From contig NZ_MTSB01000013.1 of NCBI RefSeq assembly GCF_002093745.1, positions 1-64,000 of the forward strand: a DNA stretch of 64,000 bases, written 5' to 3'. This stretch comes from Pseudomonas graminis (GTDB lineage Bacteria > Pseudomonadota > Gammaproteobacteria > Pseudomonadales > Pseudomonadaceae). Of the stretch, positions 28,623 to 38,053 are shown one piece after another (position 1 is the stretch's first letter; the number at the start of each line of letters is the position of its first letter). Both the position numbers and the translations under genes were made by a program. The notes under the pieces are model-generated. The model was not told where the DNA came from and did no database searches. It worked only from the letters and a program-made list of their open reading frames with translations.

Positions 28623-30074
28623 ATGACAGATCAACGCCCGGCCGGATACAGCCCGCGCCTGCATAACCATGATCTGGGGCCGGTGCCGCAGAAATGGACC
28701 TGGTACAACATCCTGGCGTTCTGGATGAGCGACGTACACAGCGTCGGTGGCTATGTTTTCGCCGCCAGCCTGTTTGCCCTCGGGCTGGCCAGTTGGCAAG
28801 TGCTGATCGCCTTGCTGGTCGGCATCTGCATCATTCAGGTGATCGCAAACCTGGTCGCCAGACCCAGCCAGCAGGCCGCCGTGCCCTACCCGGTCATCTG
28901 CCGACTGGCCTTCGGCGTTTTCGGCGCCAATATCCCCGCAATCATTCGCGGGCTGATAGCAGTGGCCTGGTACGGCATACAGACTTACCTGGCCTCCAGT
29001 GCGCTGGTCATTGTGGTGCTGCGTTTCTTCCCGGAGCTGGCCGCCTACCAAAATGTGACCTTTCTTGGCTTGTCCTGGCTCGGCTGGTTCGGCTTCCTGG
29101 CGCTGTGGGTGGTGCAGGCTGCCGTGTTCTGGACCGGCATGGAGTCGATCAGACGCTTCATCGACTGGGCCGGCCCCGCGGTCTATGCCGTGATGTTCGC
29201 CCTGGCGGGCTGGATCGTCTGGCGTGCCGGCTGGGACAACATCAGCTTTACCCTGGCTGAAAAAGAGTTGTCTGGCTGGGCGGCGTTCGGTCAGGTGGTC
29301 ATGGCCATTGCGCTGGTGGTTTCGTACTTCTCCGGCCCGACCCTGAATTTCGGCGATTTCAGCCGCTATTGCCGCAGCATGGCAGACGTACGCCGCGGTA
29401 ACTTCTGGGGGTTGCCGGTAAACTTTCTGGCGTTCTCGCTGGTGACCGTGGTGATTGTTTCCGGCACCCTGCCAATCTTCGGCGAGATGATCCACGACCC
29501 TATCGCCACCGTGGCACGCATCGATAACACCACGGCGGTGCTGCTCGGCGCGTTCACCTTTGTGACGGCCACCGTCGGTATCAACATCGTCGCCAACTTC
29601 GTTTCGCCAGCCTTCGACTTTGCCAACGTGGCCCCCAGCCGCATCAGCTGGCGTGCGGGAGGCATGATCGCCGCCGTGGCGTCGATTTTCATCACGCCGT
29701 GGAACCTGTTCAACAACCCCGAAGTGATCCACTACACGCTGGACGTGCTCGCCGCCTGCATCGGCCCGCTGTTCGGCATTTTGCTGGTGGACTACTACCT
29801 GATCAAGAAACAGCAGATTGATGTCGATGCCTTGTTCAATGACACGCCGAGCGGCCGTTACTGGTACACCAATGGCGTGAACTGGATTGCGGTCAAGGCG
29901 TTGTTGCTGACTGCACTGGTCGGCCTGTGCTTTACCTTTATCGACTGGTTCAAGCCCATTGCCAACTTCGCGTGGTTCACCGGGTGCATCCTGGGCGGCG
30001 CCGTGTTCTATGCGATGACCCGCTGGTCGCCAGAGCAGGCGGCGAACGTGCCGGCAGCGCTCGGCCAGCACTGA
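28623..30074 (+). CDS. NCS1-family nucleobase/allantoin permease
   Basis: A 483-aa protein from ATG 28623, preceded by AGGGAG; the longer frame includes the operator region and is not used. About twelve membrane helices are present, with NCS1 signatures PQKWTWYNILAFWMSDVHS near the N-terminus, SRPSQ-like ARPSQQAAVPYPV and GPTLNFGDFSRY. It is a cation-coupled importer of purine, pyrimidine, hydantoin or allantoin. The neighbouring racemase favours allantoin/hydantoin. Regulation by the divergent GntR is likely. Confidence 0.92.
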   Translation: MTDQRPAGYSPRLHNHDLGPVPQKWTWYNILAFWMSDVHSVGGYVFAASLFALGLASWQVLIALLVGICIIQVIANLVARPSQQAAVPYPVICRLAFGVFGANIPAIIRGLIAVAWYGIQTYLASSALVIVVLRFFPELAAYQNVTFLGLSWLGWFGFLALWVVQAAVFWTGMESIRRFIDWAGPAVYAVMFALAGWIVWRAGWDNISFTLAEKELSGWAAFGQVVMAIALVVSYFSGPTLNFGDFSRYCRSMADVRRGNFWGLPVNFLAFSLVTVVIVSGTLPIFGEMIHDPIATVARIDNTTAVLLGAFTFVTATVGINIVANFVSPAFDFANVAPSRISWRAGGMIAAVASIFITPWNLFNNPEVIHYTLDVLAACIGPLFGILLVDYYLIKKQQIDVDALFNDTPSGRYWYTNGVNWIAVKALLLTALVGLCFTFIDWFKPIANFAWFTGCILGGAVFYAMTRWSPEQAANVPAALGQH

Positions 30075-30115
30075 ATAACAGCGTCAGACGCCGGAGACGG
30101 GCATCCGTCGTCGGC

Positions 30116-30141
30116 GCCTGAAGGCTGTAGTACCTTCAGGC
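30116..30141. terminator. Terminator-like hairpin after permease
   Basis: GCCTGAAGG and CCTTCAGGC form a perfect 9-bp stem with an 8-base loop, 41 bp after the permease stop. No T-run follows, so factor-independent termination is uncertain. Confidence 0.4.
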
Positions 30142-30399
30142 CATATGCTATTGATGCAACCCCTCCCGGGCCGATCGCTCTGAAACGCCCGCTCCAGGCA
30201 GCCCCTGCAAATTATTGCGCAAACAAGATGATATTAATTTAACATCACGCATAGTATGAAGTCATTGGATGATCAAGTGTTACTGACTCCTTGCACGAAC
30301 GGATGCACAAAATAGAATAAATTTTGTACAACTTTCAGGCCGCCGCGCTGCCCTATGACTGAGGCTTTGCGAACCAGGCGTTCAAGTGGGTTGATAGTG

Positions 30400-32475
30400 A
30401 TGAGCAATGATGTTTCTGGCGGCAGGCCGTTCGCCCCCCGATTACTCCACACCTCGGCGCAGGAAGCTGCCGAGCGGCTGCAACTCGCGCTTGATTCAGG
30501 CGCGGTGGTGGGCACGTGGGTGTGGGACATCGTTGCTGATCGCCTGACCGGCGATGAGCGATTCGCCCGGACATTCGGCCTGTGCCCGAAACTGTGTGCC
30601 AAAGGGCTGCCTCTGCACACCGTGGTGGCCTCCATCCACCCTGATGACGCACGCACGGTCAATAAAAGCATTCAAGACGCGCTGTCCAGTGGCGACACCT
30701 ATCGATTTGAATATCGGGTGCTGCACAAGGACGGTGTCTATCGCTGGGTTGAAGCCAGTGGAAGGATTGAACGCGACGTTGGAGGCAAGCCGCTTCGCAG
30801 TCCGGGCATACTGCTGGATATCGACAGCCGACGTACCGCCGAAGCCGAGCGCGACCGACTTAACGAACTGCTGAAAATATTCACGTCAGCCGTGCCCGGC
30901 GTCGTCTACGCCAAGGACCTCGAGGGCAGAATGCTGGTCGCGAACCGGGGCACAGCCGAACTGATCGGCAAACCGCCCGAGTTCTTCATTGGCAAGACCG
31001 ATCTCGAGTTTCTGGATGACAAGGATCAGGCACGTACCCTCATGGAGAACGACCGCCGGATCATGCACGGCAACGTCAGCGAGCAGATAGAGGAACAGGT
31101 CAATCTGGCCGATGGCTCCGCGGCCATATGGCTGTCCAGCAAGGCGCCACTGCTGGACGGCAGTGGCAAGGTGATCGGTCTGATCGGCTCATCTGTCGAC
31201 GTGACGGCACGAAAGCAGGCTGAAGAAGCGGTCAGGGAGCTCAATCAGACCCTTGAGCAGCGTATCGAACAAGCCGTTTTCGAACGGGAGCAAATCGAGG
31301 ACGCTCTGCGTCATTCGCAGAAGATGGACGCCGTCGGGCAATTGACCGGTGGCATTGCACACGACTTCAATAATCTGCTGGCGGGTATTTCGGGCAGCCT
31401 GGAACTGATCACCAAGCGTCTTGATCAGGGACGCGTAGGTGATGTCGACCGCTATGTGTCAGTCGCTCAAGGCGCCGTGCGCCGCGCGGCTTCTCTGACT
31501 CATCGCCTGCTGGCGTTTTCAAGGCGCCAGACCCTGTCCCCGAGAGTCACCGATGTCAACGCGCTGATCGAGGACATGGAAGAGTTGATCGCGCGCACGG
31601 TTGGCCCGGCCATAGACATCAAAGTGCTTGCCAGTGACGATCTATGGCCTGCATTGATCGATCACGCTCAACTGGAAAGCTCGTTGCTGAACCTGTGCCT
31701 GAACGCCCGAGACGCCATGCCCAACGGCGGGCGCATCGTCATCGAGACCGCCAATGCGTCCCTCGAAGAGTGCGTTGACCCGGATCACGGCATTCCGGCC
31801 GGCGAGCATCTCAGCATCCGTGTCACCGACACCGGCAGTGGCATGAGCCCGGAGATCGTTACCAAGGCGTTCGAACCCTTTTTCACCACCAAGCCCATCG
31901 GCGCGGGCACGGGCCTGGGGCTGTCGATGGTCTACGGCTTCGTGCGCCAGTCCGGCGGGCAGATCCGGGTTGAGTCGGTCGAAGGCCAAGGCACCAGCGT
32001 GGTGATGCATTTGCCGCGTCACCTAGCTCAAAGCGCCCCTCGCACCGACGAGCCTGAAGCCGTGGAAGAGTCGACGCCTCACACTGGCGAAACGGTGCTG
32101 GTCGTTGACGATGAGCCCTCGGTCAGAATGCTCGTCGCCGAAGTGATCACCGGCCTGGGCTATCACTGCCTGGAAGCAGCCGACGCCCAGTCTGGCCTGG
32201 AGATCCTTCAATCAGACGCGCGTATCGACCTGCTGATCAGCGACATTGGCTTGCCGGGCGGCATGAACGGTCGGGAAATGGCTGACGCTGCCGGCCATCG
32301 CCGCCCTGGGCTGCCCACCCTGTTCATCACCGGCTACGCCAAGACTTCAGTGCTGGACGACTGCCACCTGCGGCCTTGCACACAGGTACTGACCAAACCG
32401 TTCGGCCTGGAAGCGCTCGCCGGGCGGGTAACCGGGCTGATCGGGGCTGATGCGATTGCCCGGGGTTATCCTTAA
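30400..32475 (+). CDS. Hybrid sensor histidine kinase (PAS-PAS-HisKA-HATPase-REC)
   Basis: A protein of about 691 aa from ATG 30400; an in-frame ATG at 30355 is also possible. Domain order: a PAS fold (about 25-150; ending RYRWVEASGRI-like), a second PAS (about 160-280; FTSAVPGVVYAKDLEGRMLV), a coiled linker, HisKA (GQLTGGIAHDFNNLLAGI with the phospho-acceptor His), HATPase (DTGSGM, GTGLGLSMV), then a C-terminal receiver (VLVVDDEPSVRML, Asp in LLISDIGLPGG, Lys in LTKPFG). No membrane segment is evident, so it is probably cytosolic. The PAS domains lack the LOV cysteine motif, so blue-light sensing is not supported. It may act through a phosphotransfer protein elsewhere. Confidence 0.92.
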   Translation: MSNDVSGGRPFAPRLLHTSAQEAAERLQLALDSGAVVGTWVWDIVADRLTGDERFARTFGLCPKLCAKGLPLHTVVASIHPDDARTVNKSIQDALSSGDTYRFEYRVLHKDGVYRWVEASGRIERDVGGKPLRSPGILLDIDSRRTAEAERDRLNELLKIFTSAVPGVVYAKDLEGRMLVANRGTAELIGKPPEFFIGKTDLEFLDDKDQARTLMENDRRIMHGNVSEQIEEQVNLADGSAAIWLSSKAPLLDGSGKVIGLIGSSVDVTARKQAEEAVRELNQTLEQRIEQAVFEREQIEDALRHSQKMDAVGQLTGGIAHDFNNLLAGISGSLELITKRLDQGRVGDVDRYVSVAQGAVRRAASLTHRLLAFSRRQTLSPRVTDVNALIEDMEELIARTVGPAIDIKVLASDDLWPALIDHAQLESSLLNLCLNARDAMPNGGRIVIETANASLEECVDPDHGIPAGEHLSIRVTDTGSGMSPEIVTKAFEPFFTTKPIGAGTGLGLSMVYGFVRQSGGQIRVESVEGQGTSVVMHLPRHLAQSAPRTDEPEAVEESTPHTGETVLVVDDEPSVRMLVAEVITGLGYHCLEAADAQSGLEILQSDARIDLLISDIGLPGGMNGREMADAAGHRRPGLPTLFITGYAKTSVLDDCHLRPCTQVLTKPFGLEALAGRVTGLIGADAIARGYP

Positions 32476-32476
32476 C

Positions 32477-32800
32477 GTGCATCCAACGACGCCCGACGGT
32501 AGGTACTTTGTGGTCAAAGGCCAGCTGTGGCGTTGCTCGGATCCCTCATTGAGCGAAGACGTTCGTCAACAACGGGTTGACGAACTGATGGCTGCGCGAC
32601 GCAACGTCAAAGCGGCCAAGGCTTCTGAGAATGCCGAGGCGCTGAAGGCCGCCCGAGCGGAAGTCGACAAGGCCAAGGTTGCGCTCGGAGAGCGCGGAAA
32701 AGTCTGGTGGACAGACGGAGCAGCGGACTTCAATCGGCGAAACGTTGAAAACACACCGTACGCGCAATGGTTTAAAGATCTGGACAGCCTTCAGCCCTGA
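32477..32800 (+). CDS. Conserved hypothetical protein
   Basis: A 107-aa product if started at GTG 32477, one base after the kinase stop; the longer frame from 32450 overlaps the kinase gene. It begins with a compact segment (HPTTPDGRYFVVKGQLWRC), followed by an Ala/Lys-rich, probably helical coiled stretch (about 35-80) and ends WWTDGAADFNRRNVENTPYA. I recall similar small proteins in pseudomonads but know no function. Confidence 0.7.
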   Translation: MHPTTPDGRYFVVKGQLWRCSDPSLSEDVRQQRVDELMAARRNVKAAKASENAEALKAARAEVDKAKVALGERGKVWWTDGAADFNRRNVENTPYAQWFKDLDSLQP

Positions 32801-32809
32801 AAGAGCACC

Positions 32810-33166
32810 TCATGATTTTCTGGCGTCGAGGGCAGAAGCGGACTCGCCGATCAGGTGTAAAAAAGGGTCGACCTGAGCGCTTTGCACTTCCAGTGCGGCC
32901 TCACCTATTTCGGTCAGGCCTGAAATAATATGCTGCACGTAAGGAAACGAGACGTCGTGATCCAGCACGGCGGCTGAAACCAAAAGACCTTCTTTCACTA
33001 GATCATCAATCATCGCCATAAAAGTCCCGATGGCCGGCACCTCAGACTGAAGACGTATCAAGGCCAGATACAGTTGGCCGGAGGTCAACTTTCGGGGACG
33101 AATGAAGTGAGCGCTGCGCACGATTTCCAGCACAGCCAGTTCATGGGATAACGGATTAAAACCCAC
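32810..33166 (-). CDS. Hypothetical protein, possible winged-helix fold
   Basis: A 118-aa soluble protein. The pattern ELAVLEIVRS...GQLYLALIRLQSE...LVKEGLLVS resembles a small winged-helix domain, as in PadR-like regulators, but I cannot name a family. It converges with the 32477 gene, 9 bp away. Codon use matches the neighbours. Confidence 0.6.
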   Translation of the reverse strand: MGFNPLSHELAVLEIVRSAHFIRPRKLTSGQLYLALIRLQSEVPAIGTFMAMIDDLVKEGLLVSAAVLDHDVSFPYVQHIISGLTEIGEAALEVQSAQVDPFLHLIGESASALDARKS

Positions 33167-33391
33167 AGCAGCCTCCCGCGTCTAAAGCCCCCGCCCCGCC
33201 TGTTCAGGCGTGTCAGGATCTTTAAATGAAGCACAGCTCGTGATGATCGGAAACACATCTGGTTTCCGTTACTCATCTTATGGTTCAACGAGCCAGGTCC
33301 TGCTGGCAGGCACGGATTTTATGACGTTGCGTGTCAACGCCCGAGAGGAATAACGGAGGCAATACGCTCGATGTTCATGCGCGGCCGGAGG

Positions 33392-34258
33392 TCATTGATG
33401 GCTGTCCGGTTTCAGAAATCTCATGGCTTCAGCCATCACCGACGGGTGATCGATCAACCGATTGTGACCCAGCCCTTCCGTGGTAAAGAGACGTGCTCCC
33501 GGCCACAGTTTTGCAAACAGGGCACCCTTTTCCCACGGTGTTTCACGGTCACGCCGGTCATGGATAATCAGCGCAGGACGATCAAACACGTGCAGCCGCG
33601 TACTGGCGTCGAAGTCCGCAAAGCGGTGCCCGGTCAGCGAATGCAAGACGCCTTCAAAGGGTTTGAATACCTTATGTGAAACACCGACCGTATCGAACAG
33701 TTGCAGCACGCTGTCGGTGGGTGCCAGGAACGGCGCGATCAACACAAACCGCTCGGGACGCCATTGTTCTTCTTGAGCAAAGACGATGGATGAAGCGCCC
33801 AGTGAGTGCGCAATCACCGCTGCCGGCTTTCCGAAATGACGCCCCACGCGCTGTTGCACGTCGACGAATTGAGTCATGTGGCTGATGCTGCCTGCGCTCA
33901 ATCCATGTGCGGGCTGATCGAAGCCCACCACGGCGTACCCCATTGAACGCAACATCGGCACCCACCCGACAAATCGCATCGCATAGCTTGACCAGCCGTG
34001 CGCCAGCAGCACATAGGGTTGGCTCGAAGGGTCTCCCCACACGTAGGTGGAAATCTTGATGCCGTCCAGTTCCAGGGTACTCGTTTGCACATCCGGCGAT
34101 GCGCCAAGGGCTGCCGCTGCCTGGGCACGTCCGGCCGGCTGGGGCGTAATGAAACGTCGAGCGAGATATCTTCCGGTGACGCCCGGTACAATACGGCTGG
34201 CCAGCGCGAAGAGGCCCCGTAGCGTCGATAGTCGAAGCGTATTGATAACCTTGCTCAT
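33392..34258 (-). CDS. Alpha/beta hydrolase
   Basis: A protein of about 288 aa; ATG 34258 follows GGAG. It is an alpha/beta-hydrolase fold with nucleophile elbow AHSLGAS, oxyanion segment LLAHGWSS, an Asp in IIHDRRDRETPW and a His in GLGHNRLI. The N-terminal 50 residues are basic and hydrophobic and may associate with membrane. It is divergent from a TetR gene across a perfect 29-bp palindrome, so it is very probably the TetR target. The ester or amide substrate is unknown. Confidence 0.9.
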   Translation of the reverse strand: MSKVINTLRLSTLRGLFALASRIVPGVTGRYLARRFITPQPAGRAQAAAALGASPDVQTSTLELDGIKISTYVWGDPSSQPYVLLAHGWSSYAMRFVGWVPMLRSMGYAVVGFDQPAHGLSAGSISHMTQFVDVQQRVGRHFGKPAAVIAHSLGASSIVFAQEEQWRPERFVLIAPFLAPTDSVLQLFDTVGVSHKVFKPFEGVLHSLTGHRFADFDASTRLHVFDRPALIIHDRRDRETPWEKGALFAKLWPGARLFTTEGLGHNRLIDHPSVMAEAMRFLKPDSHQ

Positions 34259-34300
34259 CGGTATTCTCCGCCAGTCAAATGACTTGGGGGGCATTAAAAC

Positions 34301-34329
34301 AGCCTATCTTGTCACTGACAAGATAGGCT
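34301..34329. promoter_or_regulatory. Perfect 29-bp palindromic operator
   Basis: Two perfect 14-bp arms (AGCCTATCTTGTCA and its complement) flank a single C at 34315. The palindrome lies 43 bp upstream of the hydrolase start and 44 bp upstream of the tetR start, between the two divergent genes. This is what a TetR-family autoregulatory operator looks like. Confidence 0.8.
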
Positions 34330-34373
34330 GTGCGACGGGCACATAACTTTTATTTCATGATAGGGAGCCTTCC

Positions 34374-34976
34374 ATGTCGACGTCAGACACCCCGCGGACC
34401 TACCACCACGGCAATCTGCCAGCCGTCTTGCGCCAGGCAGCCTGGGACATTGTGGGGGAAGCGGGCGTGCGCGGCATGTCGCTACGCGAGTGCGCCAGAC
34501 GGGCGAATGTTTCCCACGCAGCCCCTGCTCATCATTTCGGCTCTCTGGAAAACCTGTTGGCGGAAGTGGTGGCAGACGGTTATGAGCGCTTGGCCGAGTC
34601 CATCATTACCGCGCAACAGGCGCTTGACGACACCCTCCTAGGCTGCGGCGTCGGCTATGTCAATTTCGCCAGAAGCTACCCGGAGCATTTTCGGCTGATG
34701 TTTGGCTCTGCCGTCAATCGCACGCTGCCCAGACTTATCGAGTCGGGTGAACGTGCGCTGCAAGTGCTCAGCCAATCGATACGCAACGCATGGATAGCGA
34801 AATACGGCAGCGAACCCGACCCGGCAGTGCTTGAACAACGCACCTTTCTCGCCTGGAGCACTGCACACGGCTACGCATCACTGACGATCGACAGGAAGAC
34901 AGACCAACCGCCCATTCCCACCGCCGAGTCGATATTTCAATTGATGACGAACTTCGTGCTCGCGCCAGAAGCCTGA
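34374..34976 (+). CDS. TetR-family transcriptional regulator
   Basis: A 200-aa protein with an N-terminal helix-turn-helix (GMSLRECARRANVSHAAPAHHF, about residues 34-55) and a C-terminal ligand domain of the WHG type. ATG 34374 follows AGGGAG. It is divergent from the alpha/beta hydrolase gene and should bind the 34301-34329 palindrome. Confidence 0.93.
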   Translation: MSTSDTPRTYHHGNLPAVLRQAAWDIVGEAGVRGMSLRECARRANVSHAAPAHHFGSLENLLAEVVADGYERLAESIITAQQALDDTLLGCGVGYVNFARSYPEHFRLMFGSAVNRTLPRLIESGERALQVLSQSIRNAWIAKYGSEPDPAVLEQRTFLAWSTAHGYASLTIDRKTDQPPIPTAESIFQLMTNFVLAPEA

Positions 34977-35158
34977 AAACAGGCGCACCCTCCCCCCGTC
35001 AGACCCCTATGCAAAACGCCGTCATGACCGTGCTTTTGAAGGCACGCGTCCAACGGCGTGCGCGCAATGTGGCAGCGACTTTTCTGACGACTTCCTTCAT
35101 CGCCCCCTGCGAACGATGAACACGATCGCCCCTTTTGATGCCGATCAACATCAATAAA

Positions 35159-35186
35159 TTGACATTTTAGATTTAGATCGTAATCA
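35159..35186 (+). promoter_or_regulatory. Sigma-70-type promoter before the SDR operon
   Basis: TTGACA (35159-35164), a 16-bp AT-rich spacer and TAATCA (35181-35186) end 33 bp upstream of the SDR start. This is the clearest promoter for the rightward gene run starting at 35220. Confidence 0.5.
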
Positions 35187-35219
35187 TAAACGCCGACTCC
35201 ACTTCCAGAAGCAGACACC

Positions 35220-36032
35220 ATGTCCGAGAAAGCGCTTTTTGAAACGACAACGCCCTCCACTGTGCTGATCACCGGCGCCTCCAGCGGCATCGGTGCCGTC
35301 TATGCCGAGCGATTCGCCCGTCGCGGTCATAGCCTGGTGCTTGTCGCCCGAGACAAGGCACGCCTTGAGGCGTTGGCCGTGCGCTTGCGGGCAGAAAACG
35401 ACGTTGCTGTCGAAGTGCTGCAGGCCGACTTGACAGATCCTGCCGACCTGACCGCGCTTGAAACCCGTCTTCGCGACGACGCCCGCATCGGCGTGCTGAT
35501 CAACAACGCCGGCATGGCTCAATCCGGAGGGATCGCTCAGCAAAGCGCCGAGGCCATCGACAAGTTGATCACCCTCAACGTCGTTGCCCTGACCCGGCTC
35601 TCGGCAGTCGTGGCCCCGCGCTTTTCGCAGTCAGGCACAGGCGCCATCGTCAATATCGGCTCGGTGGTGGGCTTTGCGCCGGAATTCGGCATGACCGTTT
35701 ACGGCGCTACCAAAGCATTCGTGCTGTACCTGTCCCAAGGCATGCACCTGGAATTGTCTCCTAAAGGTGTCTACGTCCAGGCGGTACTGCCGGCAGCCAC
35801 CCGCACCGAAATCTGGGAGCGCGCCGGCATCGACCTCAACACCCTTTCCGAGGTGATGGACGTTGAAGAACTGGTCGATGCGGCACTGATCGGCTTTGAT
35901 CGCCGCGAGTTGGTGACCATTCCGCCCCTGCACGTTGCGGAGCGTTGGGATTCGCTGGACGAAGCGCGCCAAGGATTACTGTCGGACATTCGACAGGCCC
36001 GCGCCGCTGAGCGCTACCGGCCACAAGTCTGA
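35220..36032 (+). CDS. SDR-family short-chain dehydrogenase
   Basis: A 270-aa Rossmann oxidoreductase with cofactor motif TGASSGIGAVYAERF, NNAG segment (LINNAGMAQSG) and catalytic YxxxK in VYGATKAFVLYL. The classic-SDR length has a slightly longer C-terminus. It is first in a run of four rightward catabolic-type genes (SDR, hydrolase, quinone-type oxidoreductase, SDR). Substrate unknown. Confidence 0.92.
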   Translation: MSEKALFETTTPSTVLITGASSGIGAVYAERFARRGHSLVLVARDKARLEALAVRLRAENDVAVEVLQADLTDPADLTALETRLRDDARIGVLINNAGMAQSGGIAQQSAEAIDKLITLNVVALTRLSAVVAPRFSQSGTGAIVNIGSVVGFAPEFGMTVYGATKAFVLYLSQGMHLELSPKGVYVQAVLPAATRTEIWERAGIDLNTLSEVMDVEELVDAALIGFDRRELVTIPPLHVAERWDSLDEARQGLLSDIRQARAAERYRPQV

Positions 36033-36048
36033 AATCAGGGTATCGGTC

Positions 36049-36897
36049 ATGAGCAGCTCAAACCTGGCACAGTCATTTATCCAGGCACCCAATAAAATCG
36101 CGACAGTCGGCGGCATTGCCTTCGCCTATCGCGAATCAGGTTTGCGCAGTGGCGTGCCGGTTTTCCTGCTCAACTATTGGGGCGCAGTTCTGGACGATTT
36201 CGACCCGCGCATAGTCGACGGTCTTGCCGCTGAACATCACGTTATCGCGATCAACTACCGAGGCGTCGGTTTATCCGGCGGCACCTCGCCAGTGACGATA
36301 GACGAGATGGCTCGGGACACCGTCGAGCTTATCCGGGCATTGGGCTACAAACAGGTTGATCTGGTCGGTTTTTCAATGGGCGGTTTTGTGGCCCAGGATG
36401 TGGCGTCAAAGGCGCCAGGTCTGGTGCGCAGGCTCATCCTGGCAAGCACTGGCCCGGCAGGCAGTAAGGGCATCGATCAAATCGGCGCCATGTCCTGGCC
36501 GCTTATTCTCAAGAGTCTGCTGACGCTGCGCGACCCCAAGGCCTCTATGTTTTTCACCTCGACACTCAACGGCCGACATGCTGCCAGAGACTATTTGATG
36601 AGGGTGAAGGAGCGCACGGTTGCCCGCGACAAAGGGCCGACGCCGGGTCTGTTTTTTCGTCAACTCAACGCCATAAAGGCCTGGGGCAGACAGCAACCGC
36701 AAGACCTTGCACGCCTGCGCATACCTGTACTTATCGCCGCTGGGGACAGCGACATCATCGTCGCGAGCGAGCTGAGCCGTGACATGGCCCGACGTATCCC
36801 GCTGGCGCAACTGGTGATCTACCCGGACGCCGGGCACGGCGGCGTATTTCAGTATCACGCTGACTTCGTATCTAAGGCTCTGGTGTTCCTGAAGTAA
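36049..36897 (+). CDS. Alpha/beta hydrolase
   Basis: A protein of about 282 aa from ATG 36049, 16 bp after the SDR stop; a longer frame overlaps the SDR gene. The nucleophile is in LVGFSMGGFVAQ, the acid in AAGDSDIIV and the His in PDAGHGGVFQY. It resembles lactonase/esterase or haloperoxidase-like hydrolases. It is probably co-transcribed with the SDR. Confidence 0.9.
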   Translation: MSSSNLAQSFIQAPNKIATVGGIAFAYRESGLRSGVPVFLLNYWGAVLDDFDPRIVDGLAAEHHVIAINYRGVGLSGGTSPVTIDEMARDTVELIRALGYKQVDLVGFSMGGFVAQDVASKAPGLVRRLILASTGPAGSKGIDQIGAMSWPLILKSLLTLRDPKASMFFTSTLNGRHAARDYLMRVKERTVARDKGPTPGLFFRQLNAIKAWGRQQPQDLARLRIPVLIAAGDSDIIVASELSRDMARRIPLAQLVIYPDAGHGGVFQYHADFVSKALVFLK

Positions 36898-36974
36898 CGC
36901 ATTCCACGTTCAGCCGCAAAGATGTTCATACAGCAATCCCATCATTGTTTTGACGCCCCTGGAAAACGAGCGAC

Positions 36975-37976
36975 ATGAAAGCACTGACATTTGAAAGCTA
37001 TGGCAAGTCGCCTGAAATAGCGATTACGCATGTTCCTCGGCCGACACTCAAACCCGACGAGCTGTTGGTGGAAGTGTATGCCGCCGGTTTGAACCCGATT
37101 GACAACATGATCACAACAGGCGCGTTCAAACCGGTCTTGAAGTACGAACTGCCTGCCATTATGGGCAGCGATCTGGCCGGCGTGGTCATAGAGGTGGGCA
37201 GTGCGGTGACCCGCTTCAAAGTCGGTGACGCCATTTTTGCCAGCCTCTTCGACCTTGGCAGAGGGTCTATCGCCGAACTCGTCGCCGTGCCGGAGCACAC
37301 GGCTGCGTTGAAGCCGGCCAACCTGGACTTCGTGCAAGCGGCCTCTATCCCAATGGTCGGGCTTACGTCGTGGCAAGCCTTGAAAGAGCGCGCCAATCTT
37401 CGACCCGGCCAGAAGGTATTCATCCCTGCCGGCTCTGGCGGCATCGGCACCTTCGCCATTCAACTGGCAAAACACCTGGGTGCCAAAGTCGCCACAACCA
37501 CCAGCGCCGGAAATGTACCGCTGGTTCGCAGCCTGGGTGCAGATGAGGTTGTGGACTACAAGAAGCAGGCGTTCGAGCAGGTGGTGCGAGACTGCGACCT
37601 GGTACTTGGCACCACCCGAGGCGACACGATTAAAAAGGCCATTGGCGTCCTCAAGCCCGGTGGCTTGATCGTCTCCCTCGTCGGCCCGCTGGACAAAGCA
37701 TTTGCTCAGGCTCGCCGAATGAATGTTTTCTTCGCCTTTCTATTCGGGCTGATGAGCCGCTCGATCATCCGCCGTGCGAGAAAAAACAAGGTCACGTACT
37801 CGTTTTTGTTCGTGCGACCGGACGGCGCTCAACTGGGGAACATTGCCGAGCTGCTTGAACGCGGACAGATCAAACCCGTGATTGACAGGGTCTTTCCGTT
37901 TCAACAAGCCAGAGAGGGCCTTGAGTATCTGGCCAAAGGTCGCGCTAAAGGCAAGGTTGTCGTGACGATCAAGTAA
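36975..37976 (+). CDS. NAD(P)-dependent quinone-oxidoreductase-type alcohol dehydrogenase
   Basis: A 333-aa zinc-independent MDR enzyme. It has the N-terminal GroES-like domain, MGSDLAGVVIEVG, and Rossmann motif AGSGGIGTFAIQLAKHLGA; the structural and catalytic zinc cysteines are absent. Members reduce quinones or alpha,beta-unsaturated carbonyls. It is third in the SDR/hydrolase run, 77 bp after the hydrolase. Confidence 0.9.
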   Translation: MKALTFESYGKSPEIAITHVPRPTLKPDELLVEVYAAGLNPIDNMITTGAFKPVLKYELPAIMGSDLAGVVIEVGSAVTRFKVGDAIFASLFDLGRGSIAELVAVPEHTAALKPANLDFVQAASIPMVGLTSWQALKERANLRPGQKVFIPAGSGGIGTFAIQLAKHLGAKVATTTSAGNVPLVRSLGADEVVDYKKQAFEQVVRDCDLVLGTTRGDTIKKAIGVLKPGGLIVSLVGPLDKAFAQARRMNVFFAFLFGLMSRSIIRRARKNKVTYSFLFVRPDGAQLGNIAELLERGQIKPVIDRVFPFQQAREGLEYLAKGRAKGKVVVTIK

Positions 37977-38053
37977 GTGTCGATGGCCAGCCTGGTCGTC
38001 TATCCGCATCACTCACGTGTTGGTATGCCACTTTTTGAGCATCGGAGTATTTC

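Noticed and set aside
28515..30071. Long reverse open frame opposite the NCS1 permease
   Set aside because: Composition is His/Gly/Gln-rich and random-looking; it exactly shadows the permease gene.
30887..31207. Second PAS of the hybrid kinase as a LOV blue-light domain
   Set aside because: The conserved flavin-adduct cysteine motif of LOV domains is missing.
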